DNA of 50,964 nucleotides from Marinitoga litoralis (GTDB lineage Bacteria; Thermotogota; Thermotogae; Petrotogales; Petrotogaceae): NCBI RefSeq assembly GCF_016908145.1, contig NZ_JAFBDI010000016.1, positions 1 to 50,964 of the forward strand, read 5' to 3'. Shown piece by piece: positions 1 to 8,270 of this stretch (position 1 is its first letter; each line of letters starts with the position of its first letter). The notes under the pieces were generated by a model. It saw only the letters and a program-made list of their open reading frames with translations, ran no database searches and was not told where the DNA came from. The position numbers and the translations under genes were made by a program.

Positions 1-565
1 AATAAATCATCAAAGAATTTTGACATAGATGCTTTTTCTACAGTAAAATCAAGAACAAAATCATTCTTAACATCTAAAGATAAATAAAGTTTTTTACCAA
101 ATTCTTTTTCTTTAGTAGTATATGTAAAACCAAATTCTTTTTTATTAGATGTAGCTTTGGCTTTATCATGACTTACATGGGTTAATAATATTAGCGTCTA
201 TTGCAGCATGAGATTTGTGCAGCTTCATATTATTATATATCCAATTAAATCACTATTTATTTTTCTAAAGTAATTGTTCTATATAAGATGGTTTGAAAAG
301 AAGGTATATCTTCTATTCCTATTAAAGATAAAAATTCAGGATGGTCACGAAATAAATTTTCAGATTTTCTATATGATAATTTTGCCATCTTCAATAATAT
401 TAATATTTTTAAAATAGATTTATCTGAGTATTTTTTTCTTCTACCAAAAGAATAATTTTGTTCTTTAAAAAATATATCGATGATATTAAAAACAAAAATA
501 TTTTCATTTTTAACAAAAGAAGCTTTGATTTTTCTATACTTTTGTGTTAGCATTGAATTGGGCAC
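1..565 (-). pseudogene. Decayed DDE transposase (IS4/IS5-like), runs off left edge
   Basis: An intact piece (565 down to 257, 102 residues) has the N-terminal look of an IS4/IS5-type transposase: a basic GRRKKYSD segment, then a helical KILILLKMAKLSYRKSE stretch. It stops at TAA (259-257). Further down the strand the reading continues in other frames: an IDANIINP-like patch near 185-215, then HVSHDKAKATSNKKEFGF and YLSLDVKND up to the edge, resembling the start of a DDE catalytic domain. At least two frame changes separate the pieces, so it is a dead copy. The family assignment within IS4/IS5 is uncertain because the catalytic triad is not complete in the window. Confidence 0.7.
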
Positions 566-640
566 TCCTATTTAGTTTTTTCGCTCAATTCAATGTTTCG
601 GCATAGAATTAAGGGTGCCTATTTTTATTTCCTTACTTTT

Positions 641-780
641 GGACACCCTATTAAATACATTAAATTCATATTCATTAACATTTTTATCATGTAATTTTAT
701 ATTCTCTTTCCAATCTACTTGTACTTGCACACCTGTAATGTTTCAAATCTAGGATGTCCCTTTATGTTTTTCTTTGACAT
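641..780 (-). pseudogene. IS21-family IstA transposase fragment
   Basis: Read on the minus strand, about 733 down to 641 encodes GVQVQVDWKENIKLHDKN, the well-known start of the IS21 IstA catalytic domain (QVDW contains the first Asp). Just upstream, 780-734 encodes MSKKNIKGHPRFETLQ in a different frame, so a frameshift separates the two. No HTH region before it and no second or third catalytic residue after it remain, so this is a short relic. It lies beside the other broken transposase at the left edge, marking an IS landing zone. Confidence 0.65.
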
Positions 781-980
781 CAACTCCTTTCTTTTTACTA
801 AATTTCTCATCTGCTAAGGTTTTGTTCCTTTTATTCAATTATATATTTATTGTTACTTCGCTTATGCTATATTCGTTATTTAAATAATAACCTTTTTTCT
901 ATTTTTTGTTATTAAATTCATCACTATATATTTTATCACTTCAACTAACATTATAAAAAAAATTAATATAATAAATAAAA
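781..980. other. AT-rich stretch without a supportable gene
   Basis: Between the IstA relic and the lipoprotein terminator there is no open frame with coding character on either strand. Short peptides on the minus strand may be further IS21 remains, but this cannot be supported. I see no RNA gene or repeat here. Confidence 0.5.
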
Positions 981-1001
981 AAGGCACGATTAACGTGCCT
1001 T
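981..1001 (-). terminator. Intrinsic terminator of the lipoprotein gene
   Basis: AAGGCACG and CGTGCCTT form a perfect 8-bp stem around a 5-base loop. On the minus strand it is followed by a T run, as expected for a Rho-independent terminator 13 bases beyond the stop of the 1014-2597 gene. Confidence 0.85.
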
Positions 1002-1013
1002 GAAAAAATATTA

Positions 1014-2597
1014 TCATTTAATAATTTCATACTCTTTATCATCAATTTTAATACTTCCTAAATTAATTAGAACATCATGTTCAATACCATTAACATTATA
1101 TTTACCCTCAAATTTAATTCCATCAAATGTTCCTTCAAATATTCCATAATCTGTTACAAAAGTTACATCTATTGTATTTTGGCCTTTTCCTTTTACCAAC
1201 ATTATTTTTGTGTTATTATCTAATGATTTAACTTCTTCTCCATCAGTCGCCTCAAATTTCCATTCATCTAAATTATTTCTGTAGAATTTAACATTATATT
1301 TATATGTTCTATCGTATACAACATCTGTTGCTGTCATAGTTCCTTCAAATTTATTTGTTGAAGTTTGTTTAACATTTATAACTTCTTGGTAGTACATATT
1401 ATTCTTTGATATAGGATCATTATCTTTCTTATTTATCCATAAATAATATTTCTTTACATAATTCAAACCATCATTATCAGTAGATATTTCTAATTCATTA
1501 ATAAACTTATTTCCTATAGAACCATTTATTTTAATAAATCCGTATTCTCCAATTTCTCTATCTCCATTATCGTTTAATTCTTGTTTAAACATTTGATATA
1601 ATTTAAGAGGATAATTTCCACCTCCATTATTGTCATCTGAAATATATAATTTACCATAACCATTATTATCTCTCTCAAAATAAATTCTTGCTGACTCTAT
1701 TTTCTTGTATTTCATATCATCATTTGAATATATTTCAGATTTAGTTTTTGAATACCAATTAACTGTGGAATCACCAGTCGTATATTCTAAATCATCTAAT
1801 TTATTTGGAAATGAAAATGAATTTAAATTATCTAAAACATTTTTTGTAATTATAGAATTTAAATTAACTTTAACATCTGAATTTGCTTCCTTTACTTCTT
1901 CCCTTTCGTATTCTCCATTATAATAACTCACAAAATTTAAACCTTTTATCTTATTATTGGTATTTTCTTCAACAAATCCTACTAATCCCCATCCATTACT
2001 TGGAATTACATAATTTTCTTCCCTATATTTATATGATTCAGGAACAACAGGATAAATGAATAGTTGAACCCAAAAATAAGGAGCTTCATCTACATTATCA
2101 TTAGCATTTTCAACTAGCGGCGTTAAAACAAAATATGTATTAAATTGTGTACTATCATTATATCCTTTTAACATTTTATCTGGATCATTGTCAGCGCCTT
2201 TAGGAAATACTTTATGTTCATTTTTTATAAAATACATTTTGTCGTTAATATTAACTCCACTATAATTAGATAATCTATTTGGTTTATTATTCTTTTTCTC
2301 GCCTTTATCATTATTTGCATATAATTCCGAAGGTGTCATAATTTCTCCATTTTTTTGTAAATAATCATTAAATGGGGTTCTATCTGCAGTTATAGTTCTT
2401 GTAATACTACCAGCCTTTAAATTTAAAAACTCAAAAGTATCTATCAATGATCTATAGTCATTTAGCTTGTGTAAATTATTTGCAAATTGAAATTCTGGGT
2501 CCATTTGATTATTAACCTCAGGTTTTTCTTTTACCAAACAACTACTTAATAATATTACTAATAGCAAGGTACTTAAAACTACTAATAGCCTTTTCAT
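1014..2597 (-). CDS. Large lipoprotein of unknown function
   Basis: The 527-residue product begins with a lipoprotein signal: basic MKR, a hydrophobic run, then LLSSC with the lipidated Cys at residue 20. ATG is preceded by AGGAGGG at good spacing. The mature part is hydrophilic and rich in Asn, Asp, Lys and Tyr, with repeated FEGTM, FEGTF and FEGKY-type strand pairs near the C-terminus, suggesting a beta-rich surface or periplasmic protein. I recognise no family. It is a single-gene unit with its own terminator, lying next to IS debris, so it may belong to an accessory region. It could be a surface or substrate-binding lipoprotein; no function should be assigned. Confidence 0.85.
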   Translation of the reverse strand: MKRLLVVLSTLLLVILLSSCLVKEKPEVNNQMDPEFQFANNLHKLNDYRSLIDTFEFLNLKAGSITRTITADRTPFNDYLQKNGEIMTPSELYANNDKGEKKNNKPNRLSNYSGVNINDKMYFIKNEHKVFPKGADNDPDKMLKGYNDSTQFNTYFVLTPLVENANDNVDEAPYFWVQLFIYPVVPESYKYREENYVIPSNGWGLVGFVEENTNNKIKGLNFVSYYNGEYEREEVKEANSDVKVNLNSIITKNVLDNLNSFSFPNKLDDLEYTTGDSTVNWYSKTKSEIYSNDDMKYKKIESARIYFERDNNGYGKLYISDDNNGGGNYPLKLYQMFKQELNDNGDREIGEYGFIKINGSIGNKFINELEISTDNDGLNYVKKYYLWINKKDNDPISKNNMYYQEVINVKQTSTNKFEGTMTATDVVYDRTYKYNVKFYRNNLDEWKFEATDGEEVKSLDNNTKIMLVKGKGQNTIDVTFVTDYGIFEGTFDGIKFEGKYNVNGIEHDVLINLGSIKIDDKEYEIIK

Positions 2598-2692
2598 AAT
2601 ATCCCTCCTAAGATAAATTAATATTTTATTGTATATAATATTATAAATTTTATAATAATTTTTTGATTTTAGTGTTATTTTTATATTACAAA

Positions 2693-4441
2693 TTATAATT
2701 TATTAATTAATTCTCTTTCAACAAATTTAAACCCTTTTTCCCAGAATTCTCTTTTTGTTATATCGATACCTAATTTGGACAATAATACTTCTGGAGCATC
2801 ATTACCACCACTTGATAACAATTCTTTATATTTTGGTACAAAAGATTTTCCTTCTTCTAAATACTTTTCATATAATGCAATTACTAATAAATTAGCGAAA
2901 TTATATGCATATACATAGAAAGGAACTCCTATCATATGTGGAATAGAACTCCACTCATATTTGTATTCTTCTGTAATTATTACAGAATCTCCAAACATGA
3001 TTTTTAATTCTTTTTCATATAGATTGGATAATTCCTCCCATGTAGCCATACCATTTTCATCAATCATTTGATGTGATTGAATTTCAAATCTTGCAAACAT
3101 ATTTTGTCTAAACATAGTTGCAAACATATCTTCTATTTTTGAGGCAATAAACATTTTTCTTTCGTCTTCTTCTAATTCTTTTAATAATTTATCCATTACT
3201 AACATTTCACCAAAAACAGATGCAACTTCTGCCATTGTTAATGGTGTATGATAATTCAAAAGAGTTTGTTTTGAAGATAATGTTCCATGAACTCCATGTC
3301 CTAACTCATGAGCTAAAGTCATAACATCTCTCATATTACCAGTATAATTCATTAAAATAAATGGCTTATAATTTGGTATATTATATGAACAGAACGCTCC
3401 ACCTCTTTTACCAGGAACAATTTCTGAATGTATTCTATTTTCATCAAAGAATGATTTCACTATATCTCCAATTTCCTTGTCAAATTCATAATATGATTCT
3501 AATACCATTTCTTTAGCTTTTTCAAATGAGATATCTTTTTTTACTGGATCTAATGGTGCATAAATATCAGCTAAAGTTAATTCATATCCTAAATATTTTT
3601 CTTTCCACTTATAATATCTATGAACCATAGGTGTTTGTTCTGTTGTTACCTCTATAACCATATCAACAATTTCATCATTTACTTCATTTGCCATATTTCT
3701 CATTGAAATAGGCTTTGGATATTTCCTTAATTTGCTTTCAGTATCATAATATTTTGCAACAGAATTAAATGTACTTTCTAATACAATTTTATCCTCACTA
3801 TATCTTTCAAAAAACATTTTCATAGCTTTTCTTCTTAATTCCTTATTAGGACTTTGTCTTAAAGCTCTAATTTGTGGTCCTGTCATTTTTTTAACTTCAC
3901 CATCAATTTCTATTTCAAAATTATATGAAGAAGTCAATTTTTCATATAATAAATCAAATGCTTCTCTCCCTGCTGGTTGTAATGCAGATAATACCATTTC
4001 AGCATCTTCACTTAATACATGAGGTTTTTCTTTTATTAATTTTTCCATAACATGCTTATAATCTTTTAATTCTTCAGAATTCTTCCATTTCTCTAACTTT
4101 TCTATTGGATGACTGAGTAAAACTGGTCTCCAAAAAGATAATTCTATTTCCCCTTTAGTTAAATAATCTTGTCCCATAGCTACAAGTTTTTGAGCTTGTT
4201 TGTTTTGAGTATTTTCTGCATATAACAAATGTGCATATTGTATAGCATAATAAGGTTTTTCAATAACTTGCTCTAAATCTTTAAAGAAATTCCTTATATC
4301 TTCTGCTGTTAAATCCTCCGATGAAAGTTTACTATAATATTTTTCTTTTAAAGTTTTCGCATTAGAAACTGCGCTTTCAAAATCTTTTTTTATTTGTTCA
4401 CTTTCTGGAGAGTCGTAAAAAAATGATAAATCCCATTGCAT
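2693..4441 (-). CDS. pepF: Oligoendopeptidase F (M3B family metallopeptidase)
   Basis: This cytoplasmic zinc peptidase of the M3 family cleaves short peptides. The HExxH zinc site is visible as HELGH at about residues 378-382 within LAHELGHGVHG, followed by the second-helix EVASVFGEM segment with the third zinc ligand. The 582-residue length fits PepF (about 560-600). I start at the ATG of MQWDLSF, because an AGGAGG sits 7 bases before it; an in-frame ATG eight codons upstream has no such site. No signal peptide. It stands alone, divergent from the metallophosphoesterase gene, with a good promoter at 4497-4525. No terminator was seen before the lipoprotein gene that follows. Confidence 0.95.
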   Translation of the reverse strand: MQWDLSFFYDSPESEQIKKDFESAVSNAKTLKEKYYSKLSSEDLTAEDIRNFFKDLEQVIEKPYYAIQYAHLLYAENTQNKQAQKLVAMGQDYLTKGEIELSFWRPVLLSHPIEKLEKWKNSEELKDYKHVMEKLIKEKPHVLSEDAEMVLSALQPAGREAFDLLYEKLTSSYNFEIEIDGEVKKMTGPQIRALRQSPNKELRRKAMKMFFERYSEDKIVLESTFNSVAKYYDTESKLRKYPKPISMRNMANEVNDEIVDMVIEVTTEQTPMVHRYYKWKEKYLGYELTLADIYAPLDPVKKDISFEKAKEMVLESYYEFDKEIGDIVKSFFDENRIHSEIVPGKRGGAFCSYNIPNYKPFILMNYTGNMRDVMTLAHELGHGVHGTLSSKQTLLNYHTPLTMAEVASVFGEMLVMDKLLKELEEDERKMFIASKIEDMFATMFRQNMFARFEIQSHQMIDENGMATWEELSNLYEKELKIMFGDSVIITEEYKYEWSSIPHMIGVPFYVYAYNFANLLVIALYEKYLEEGKSFVPKYKELLSSGGNDAPEVLLSKLGIDITKREFWEKGFKFVERELINKL

Positions 4442-4496
4442 AATATATCCTCCTTCTAAATTCATTTATTTAAAAACAATATTTTTATATATTAAT

Positions 4497-4525
4497 ATTA
4501 TAACACTGTTTTAACTATTATGCAA
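4497..4525 (-). promoter_or_regulatory. Sigma-A-type promoter for pepF
   Basis: On the minus strand TTGCAT (4525-4520) and TATAAT (4502-4497) are separated by exactly 17 bases, about 56 bases before the pepF start. Confidence 0.6.
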
Positions 4526-4578
4526 TATTATAATAGTAATTATAATTATATACTTTTTTAATATGAAAGGATTTAAAT

Positions 4579-5304
4579 ATGATAGACATTGTTGCCGTAT
4601 CTGATGAAGAAAGAAGTTATCTCAATATAAAAAAATGTGATATTTTACTAGGTTGTGGAGATTTATCTCCTGGGTATCTTGATTTTTTAATGAATAAATT
4701 AAAACCTAAAATTAGTTTAATGATATATGGTAATCACGATAAAAAATACTTTCAAAACTTATTTAAAGTAGAATTATCTGATTATTCTAATACATATAAA
4801 GGATTAAAAATAATTCATCAAGATATTATAAATTTAAAAGAAATTCTTAATATAAAAAAAAGCCTATATATAAGTGGATTTTCAGGAGCATATTCATATG
4901 GAAAAAAACCTTTTCATTTTTCTGAAAAGGATGCAAAAATATTTAAAAGAATATTAGGACGCAAAAAGGCTTTTAAATTAATAAAAGATATTGATATTAT
5001 TATTACTCATTCACCGCCTGGATTAGAAAATTTATTTGAAAAAAACATAAGCGCATTTCACAAAGGTTCTAGTATTATGGCTAATATTTATATGAAATAT
5101 TTTCCTAAAATTTGGTTCTACGGTCACATACATCCTAGATATACAGATCAAATTCTTAATTTTAGAATTCATTATAAAAATAAAATATCTTATTTATTAA
5201 ATTCAGTTCCATATAAATATGTTAGATATGATGAAGAAAAAAAAGAAGTTGTTGAAATTATAGGTGAAGAAAAAACTGTTAAATTTAAAGATATTTTTCT
5301 TTAA
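4579..5304 (+). CDS. Calcineurin-like metallophosphoesterase
   Basis: A 241-residue soluble two-metal phosphoesterase. Motifs in order: VSDEE at about 7-11 in place of the usual DxH, GCGDLSPG (GD), GNHD, THSPPG and YGHIHPR (GHxH). The SDEE variant of motif I is, to my recollection, typical of a subfamily whose members start with VSDEE. The substrate (cyclic nucleotide, nucleic acid or phosphoester) cannot be told. The ATG follows GAAAGGA. Its TAA overlaps an ATG in TAATG and the next gene starts 14 bases on, so it is translationally coupled to the ParB-like/BMP protein and probably works with it. Confidence 0.88.
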   Translation: MIDIVAVSDEERSYLNIKKCDILLGCGDLSPGYLDFLMNKLKPKISLMIYGNHDKKYFQNLFKVELSDYSNTYKGLKIIHQDIINLKEILNIKKSLYISGFSGAYSYGKKPFHFSEKDAKIFKRILGRKKAFKLIKDIDIIITHSPPGLENLFEKNISAFHKGSSIMANIYMKYFPKIWFYGHIHPRYTDQILNFRIHYKNKISYLLNSVPYKYVRYDEEKKEVVEIIGEEKTVKFKDIFL

Positions 5305-5318
5305 TGGGAGAGGATTAT

Positions 5319-7232
5319 ATGAAAAATATGAGATACGATAGTGCTAAAGAATATTTAAATGCTAAAAAAAGGGGAGAACGAGAATTAGATTTTTGGAAAA
5401 ATAGAGGTAAAGATGGATATTTACCTTCTTTAGAAAGTATTCTTAATAATTCTCAAATAATTAACGAAACAAATTTAGGTACTGTTGAAGTCCCAATAAA
5501 AAAGATAAAGGGGACATTTTATGAATCAAGAAGAAATGCTTTTGCTAAAAATTTTATGCCTCTTTTAGAAGAAGATACTGAATTTGCAATAAAATGGATG
5601 AATTTATTTGAAGCTCAGCAAGAAGAAGGTATTAGAGATGCAATAATAGCTTATGAATTTTTAAATAAGTTTTACGTTGTAGAGGGTAATAAGAGAGTTA
5701 GCGTTTTAAAATACCTAGACTCTCCTTTTATTATGGCTAATGTTAGAAGATTAATACCAAAATATGATGAAATGGATTTAAATATTAGAATATATTATGA
5801 ATTTTTAGATTTCTATGAAAAAACTAAAATAAATATGATTTGGTTTAAGAGAGAAGGCGGGTTTAAAGAATTAGAAGAAATATTAATTAATTATATAGAA
5901 GAGAATAAGGAAAATCCAAAAGAATTTTTCAATTTTTTTGAAAAATTTATATATTGGAATTTTAGAAAAATATACCATGAATTAAATGGAGAAAAATTAC
6001 CAATAACTACAGGGGAAGCATTTCTATTTTATTTAAAAAAATATGGGATAGAGAAAGCATTATTAGATAAAGATTTAAAATTAAAAGTTAAAGAGGTTAT
6101 AAAGGAATTAGAAGAAATTTATTTAGAAGAAAAGAAAAATATATTCCAAGAAATGTTATCCCCATTTATTAAATCAAATTCAACCCAAAAATTAAATATC
6201 GCATTTGTATATAGAAATTATATAGAAGAAAGTACCTGGGTAAAATCACATGATATAGGAAGAAAATATATAGAAGAAATTTTTGGTGATAAAATAAATA
6301 CTATTTATGTTGAAAATGTTTCTAAAGATAAATCATATGATGTGATAAAAGAATTAGCAGAACAAAACCATGATCTAATAATAACTACGAGTGTTGATTA
6401 TATGAATAGCACTTATAAGGCTGCTATAGATTATCCAAATACTAAATTTTTAAATTGTGCAGGGTATAAAAGTTATAGGAATTTATCTGTATATTTTGGC
6501 AGAATATACCAACCAATGTTTTTAACAGGAATAATTGCTGGAGCAATCACGAAAAAAAATAAAATAGGATATATAGCTCCATATCCTATGCCATTATTTA
6601 TAAGAACATTAAATGCCTTTTCTTTAGGAGTAAAAACTGTTAACCCGCATGCTAAAATAATTGTAAAATGGACTAATTGTTGGATAAATGAAGATATAGA
6701 AAGTGAAAAAACATTAGGTTTAATAAAAGAAAATATAGACGTATTAGCTTCAAATATGGATTCATTAACACCACAAATAATTGCTGATAAAAATAAAATA
6801 TATTATATAGGTTATAATGTAATTACTGAAGAAAAAACTCCTGAAACATATATTGCGGCTGCATATTGGAAATGGGGGAAAATATATAGTAAAATTGTTA
6901 AAAAGTTATTGAATAATGAATGGGAAATAACTACTTCAAAAAATCTCGAAGATTTAAAAAGATATTGGTATGGAATGGACAGTAAAGTTGTTAAATTATA
7001 TAAAAATAAAAACCTAATCCCAGGTCAAACTGAAAAAATTGTCGGAGTATTAAAAGAACTATTAAAAAAAGGAACATATGATATATTTTCAGGCCCTATA
7101 TATGATACAAATAAAAATCTAATTGTAGATAGAAATGAAAGTTTACTTGATGAAGACCTATTAAAAATGAATTGGTATCTTGATAATATAGAAGGTGATT
7201 TACAAAAGGTTATTTTTAATACTGAGGGCTAA
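5319..7232 (+). CDS. Cytoplasmic ParB/Srx-like domain fused to a BMP (PnrA-like) binding domain
   Basis: A 637-residue protein with two halves. Residues about 55-135 look like a ParB/sulfiredoxin-type fold, with VEVPIKKIKG, then YVVEGNKRVSVLKYL (121-132), close to the usual DGNHR signature. Residues about 288-600 resemble the BMP/PnrA periplasmic nucleoside-binding fold (LNIAFVYRN, DLIITTSVDYM, GYIAPYP, LASNMDSLTPQIIAD). BMP proteins are normally exported lipoproteins, yet there is no signal peptide or lipobox, so this one should be cytosolic. I start at ATG 5319, since GGGAGAGG precedes it; the ATG at 5304 lacks a site. It is coupled to the phosphoesterase upstream. No ABC transporter subunits are adjacent. 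A ligand-sensing or nucleotide-handling role is inference. Confidence 0.8.
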   Translation: MKNMRYDSAKEYLNAKKRGERELDFWKNRGKDGYLPSLESILNNSQIINETNLGTVEVPIKKIKGTFYESRRNAFAKNFMPLLEEDTEFAIKWMNLFEAQQEEGIRDAIIAYEFLNKFYVVEGNKRVSVLKYLDSPFIMANVRRLIPKYDEMDLNIRIYYEFLDFYEKTKINMIWFKREGGFKELEEILINYIEENKENPKEFFNFFEKFIYWNFRKIYHELNGEKLPITTGEAFLFYLKKYGIEKALLDKDLKLKVKEVIKELEEIYLEEKKNIFQEMLSPFIKSNSTQKLNIAFVYRNYIEESTWVKSHDIGRKYIEEIFGDKINTIYVENVSKDKSYDVIKELAEQNHDLIITTSVDYMNSTYKAAIDYPNTKFLNCAGYKSYRNLSVYFGRIYQPMFLTGIIAGAITKKNKIGYIAPYPMPLFIRTLNAFSLGVKTVNPHAKIIVKWTNCWINEDIESEKTLGLIKENIDVLASNMDSLTPQIIADKNKIYYIGYNVITEEKTPETYIAAAYWKWGKIYSKIVKKLLNNEWEITTSKNLEDLKRYWYGMDSKVVKLYKNKNLIPGQTEKIVGVLKELLKKGTYDIFSGPIYDTNKNLIVDRNESLLDEDLLKMNWYLDNIEGDLQKVIFNTEG

Positions 7233-7401
7233 TTTTAAAGTATGCTTAATTATAATAAAATGTATTTAAAAAAAGAATTTAGAATTGAAAATTTCTTAAG
7301 AAATGATTACAAAATATATTTGATAGGAATAAATACAAATTCAGGAAAATGAATAAAAAAATCATATAATAATTATCTTGGAATTTTCAGGGCTAATTTT
7401 A
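7225..7401 (+). repeat. 13-bp exact direct repeat bracketing a 151-bp stretch
   Basis: AGGGCTAATTTTA occurs at 7225-7237, across the stop codon of the BMP-fusion gene, and again at 7389-7401. The stretch between holds a perfect 14-bp palindrome (ATTTCTTAAGAAAT, 7291-7304) and a 36-codon open frame without a convincing ribosome site. It could be a target duplication around a tiny insertion, or chance in AT-rich DNA. Confidence 0.35.
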
Positions 7402-7528
7402 GTGTATAATACTAGTATAAAAACCAATGATATCAAACAATTAAAAATGATAATAAACATATAAATCAAAAAGTTAACAATTAAAGTTAAAAAATAACAA
7501 TAAAAAAGTATAATTTGATATAATAAAA

Positions 7529-7609
7529 ATGTAAATTTATTAAATTTACGAAAAGTAAAATTTATCGGAAATTTACATCTATGTTATTGATTTTTTTTTT
7601 TTTTTTTTT
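7529..7609 (+). repeat. Nested inverted repeat followed by a T19 tract
   Basis: ATGTAAATTT (7529-7538) pairs perfectly with AAATTTACAT (7569-7578). Inside this, AAATTTAC (7542-7549) pairs with GTAAAATTT (7555-7563, one bulged base) around a GAAAA loop. Twelve bases later comes an uninterrupted run of 19 T (7591-7609). It could act as a terminator, a small structured transcript, or a slippage-prone tract; the sequence alone does not decide. Confidence 0.55.
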
Positions 7610-7685
7610 GATAATATTCAATATATAAAAAGATAATTTTATATTAATTAATGTATATAATAATATTTATAAATAAAAATATAAA

Positions 7686-7701
7686 ATTCTGACGTCAGAA
7701 T
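7686..7701. promoter_or_regulatory. Perfect 16-bp palindrome, candidate operator
   Basis: ATTCTGACGTCAGAAT is a perfect inverted repeat with a GC-bearing core, which stands out in this AT-rich leader. It ends 27 bases before the start codon at 7729, between possible -10 boxes and the ribosome site, a usual place for a repressor site. No regulator gene is adjacent. Confidence 0.5.
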
Positions 7702-7728
7702 AAAATTTACTAAAAAGAGGTGATATTA

Positions 7729-8196
7729 GTGAAAAAGTTTTATAGTATATTACTATTTATTTTACTGATTTCAATATCTACTTTTGCCAGTAAATATTTT
7801 GGTTGGGAAACAGAAACTATAAATTCATGGTATTATTATACTCCATGGGAAAGGTTAGTTACTGTAACTAATAATACTTTAGATAATATAAATGTATCTA
7901 AGTCAAAAACAGTTACTCAAACAATAACATTGAATGCTGGTGGAGAAACGGAATTATTTGATTTATTAAAAATGAAATTTAATATTGGATCTAGTTTGAC
8001 AGTTTCTCAAACATTATCAATAAATGCAGTGTGTCGGCCGGGGTATAGATTAACTTGGGATTCTAGGTGGAAAAGATATAGGTCTTGGGGAATGGCGTAT
8101 TATTATATGTATTATGAAGAAGTTAAATTAACAACTTGGACAGTTGATAAACCTTTATATGTCGAAGATAGAATTACAACTAATCCTATAAATTAA
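7729..8196 (+). CDS. Small exported aromatic-rich protein of unknown function
   Basis: The 155-residue product has a clear Sec signal peptide (VKKFYSILLFILLISISTFA, probable cut after TFA). I start at GTG 7729, because AGAGGTGAT lies at the right distance; the GTG at 7720 is inside that site. The mature part is rich in Trp and Tyr at both ends (GWETETINSWYYYTPW; YRSWGMAYYYMYYEEV). Between them is a Ser/Thr-alternating stretch (SKSKTVTQTITLNAGG, then GSSLTVSQTLSINAV) with the periodicity of amphipathic beta strands. This pattern recalls the hairpins of aerolysin/ETX-type proteins, but I cannot claim homology. It heads the locus and is followed by a strong hairpin, so it may be made in excess of the two genes downstream. 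Confidence 0.75.
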   Translation: MKKFYSILLFILLISISTFASKYFGWETETINSWYYYTPWERLVTVTNNTLDNINVSKSKTVTQTITLNAGGETELFDLLKMKFNIGSSLTVSQTLSINAVCRPGYRLTWDSRWKRYRSWGMAYYYMYYEEVKLTTWTVDKPLYVEDRITTNPIN

Positions 8197-8204
8197 AGTT
8201 AATA

Positions 8205-8241
8205 AACACTCTATTAGATTAGATAATGCTAATAGAGTGTT
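8205..8241 (+). terminator. Strong hairpin between the first and second exported-protein genes
   Basis: AACACTCTATTAG and CTAATAGAGTGTT form a perfect 13-bp stem around an 11-base loop, followed by TTG and a T-containing tail. It may end or attenuate transcription after the small exported protein gene, letting only part of transcription reach the genes at 8271 and 9190. Confidence 0.75.
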
Positions 8242-8270
8242 TTGTTAAATATTAAAGAGGAGGGATTTTT

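Larger units (their letters stand above)
7233..7728. other. Long intergenic region ahead of the exported-protein locus
   Basis: Nearly 500 bases with no supportable gene. From left to right it holds the direct repeat above, several TATAAT-like boxes (for example 7519-7524 and 7656-7661) without clear -35 partners, a nested inverted repeat, a T19 run, and a 16-bp palindrome just before the first gene. No clear terminator for the upstream operon was found. Confidence 0.6.

Noticed and set aside
7242-7352. A 36-codon open frame after the BMP-fusion gene
   Set aside because: No convincing ribosome site and composition like the surrounding AT-rich DNA; kept only as a note under the direct repeat.
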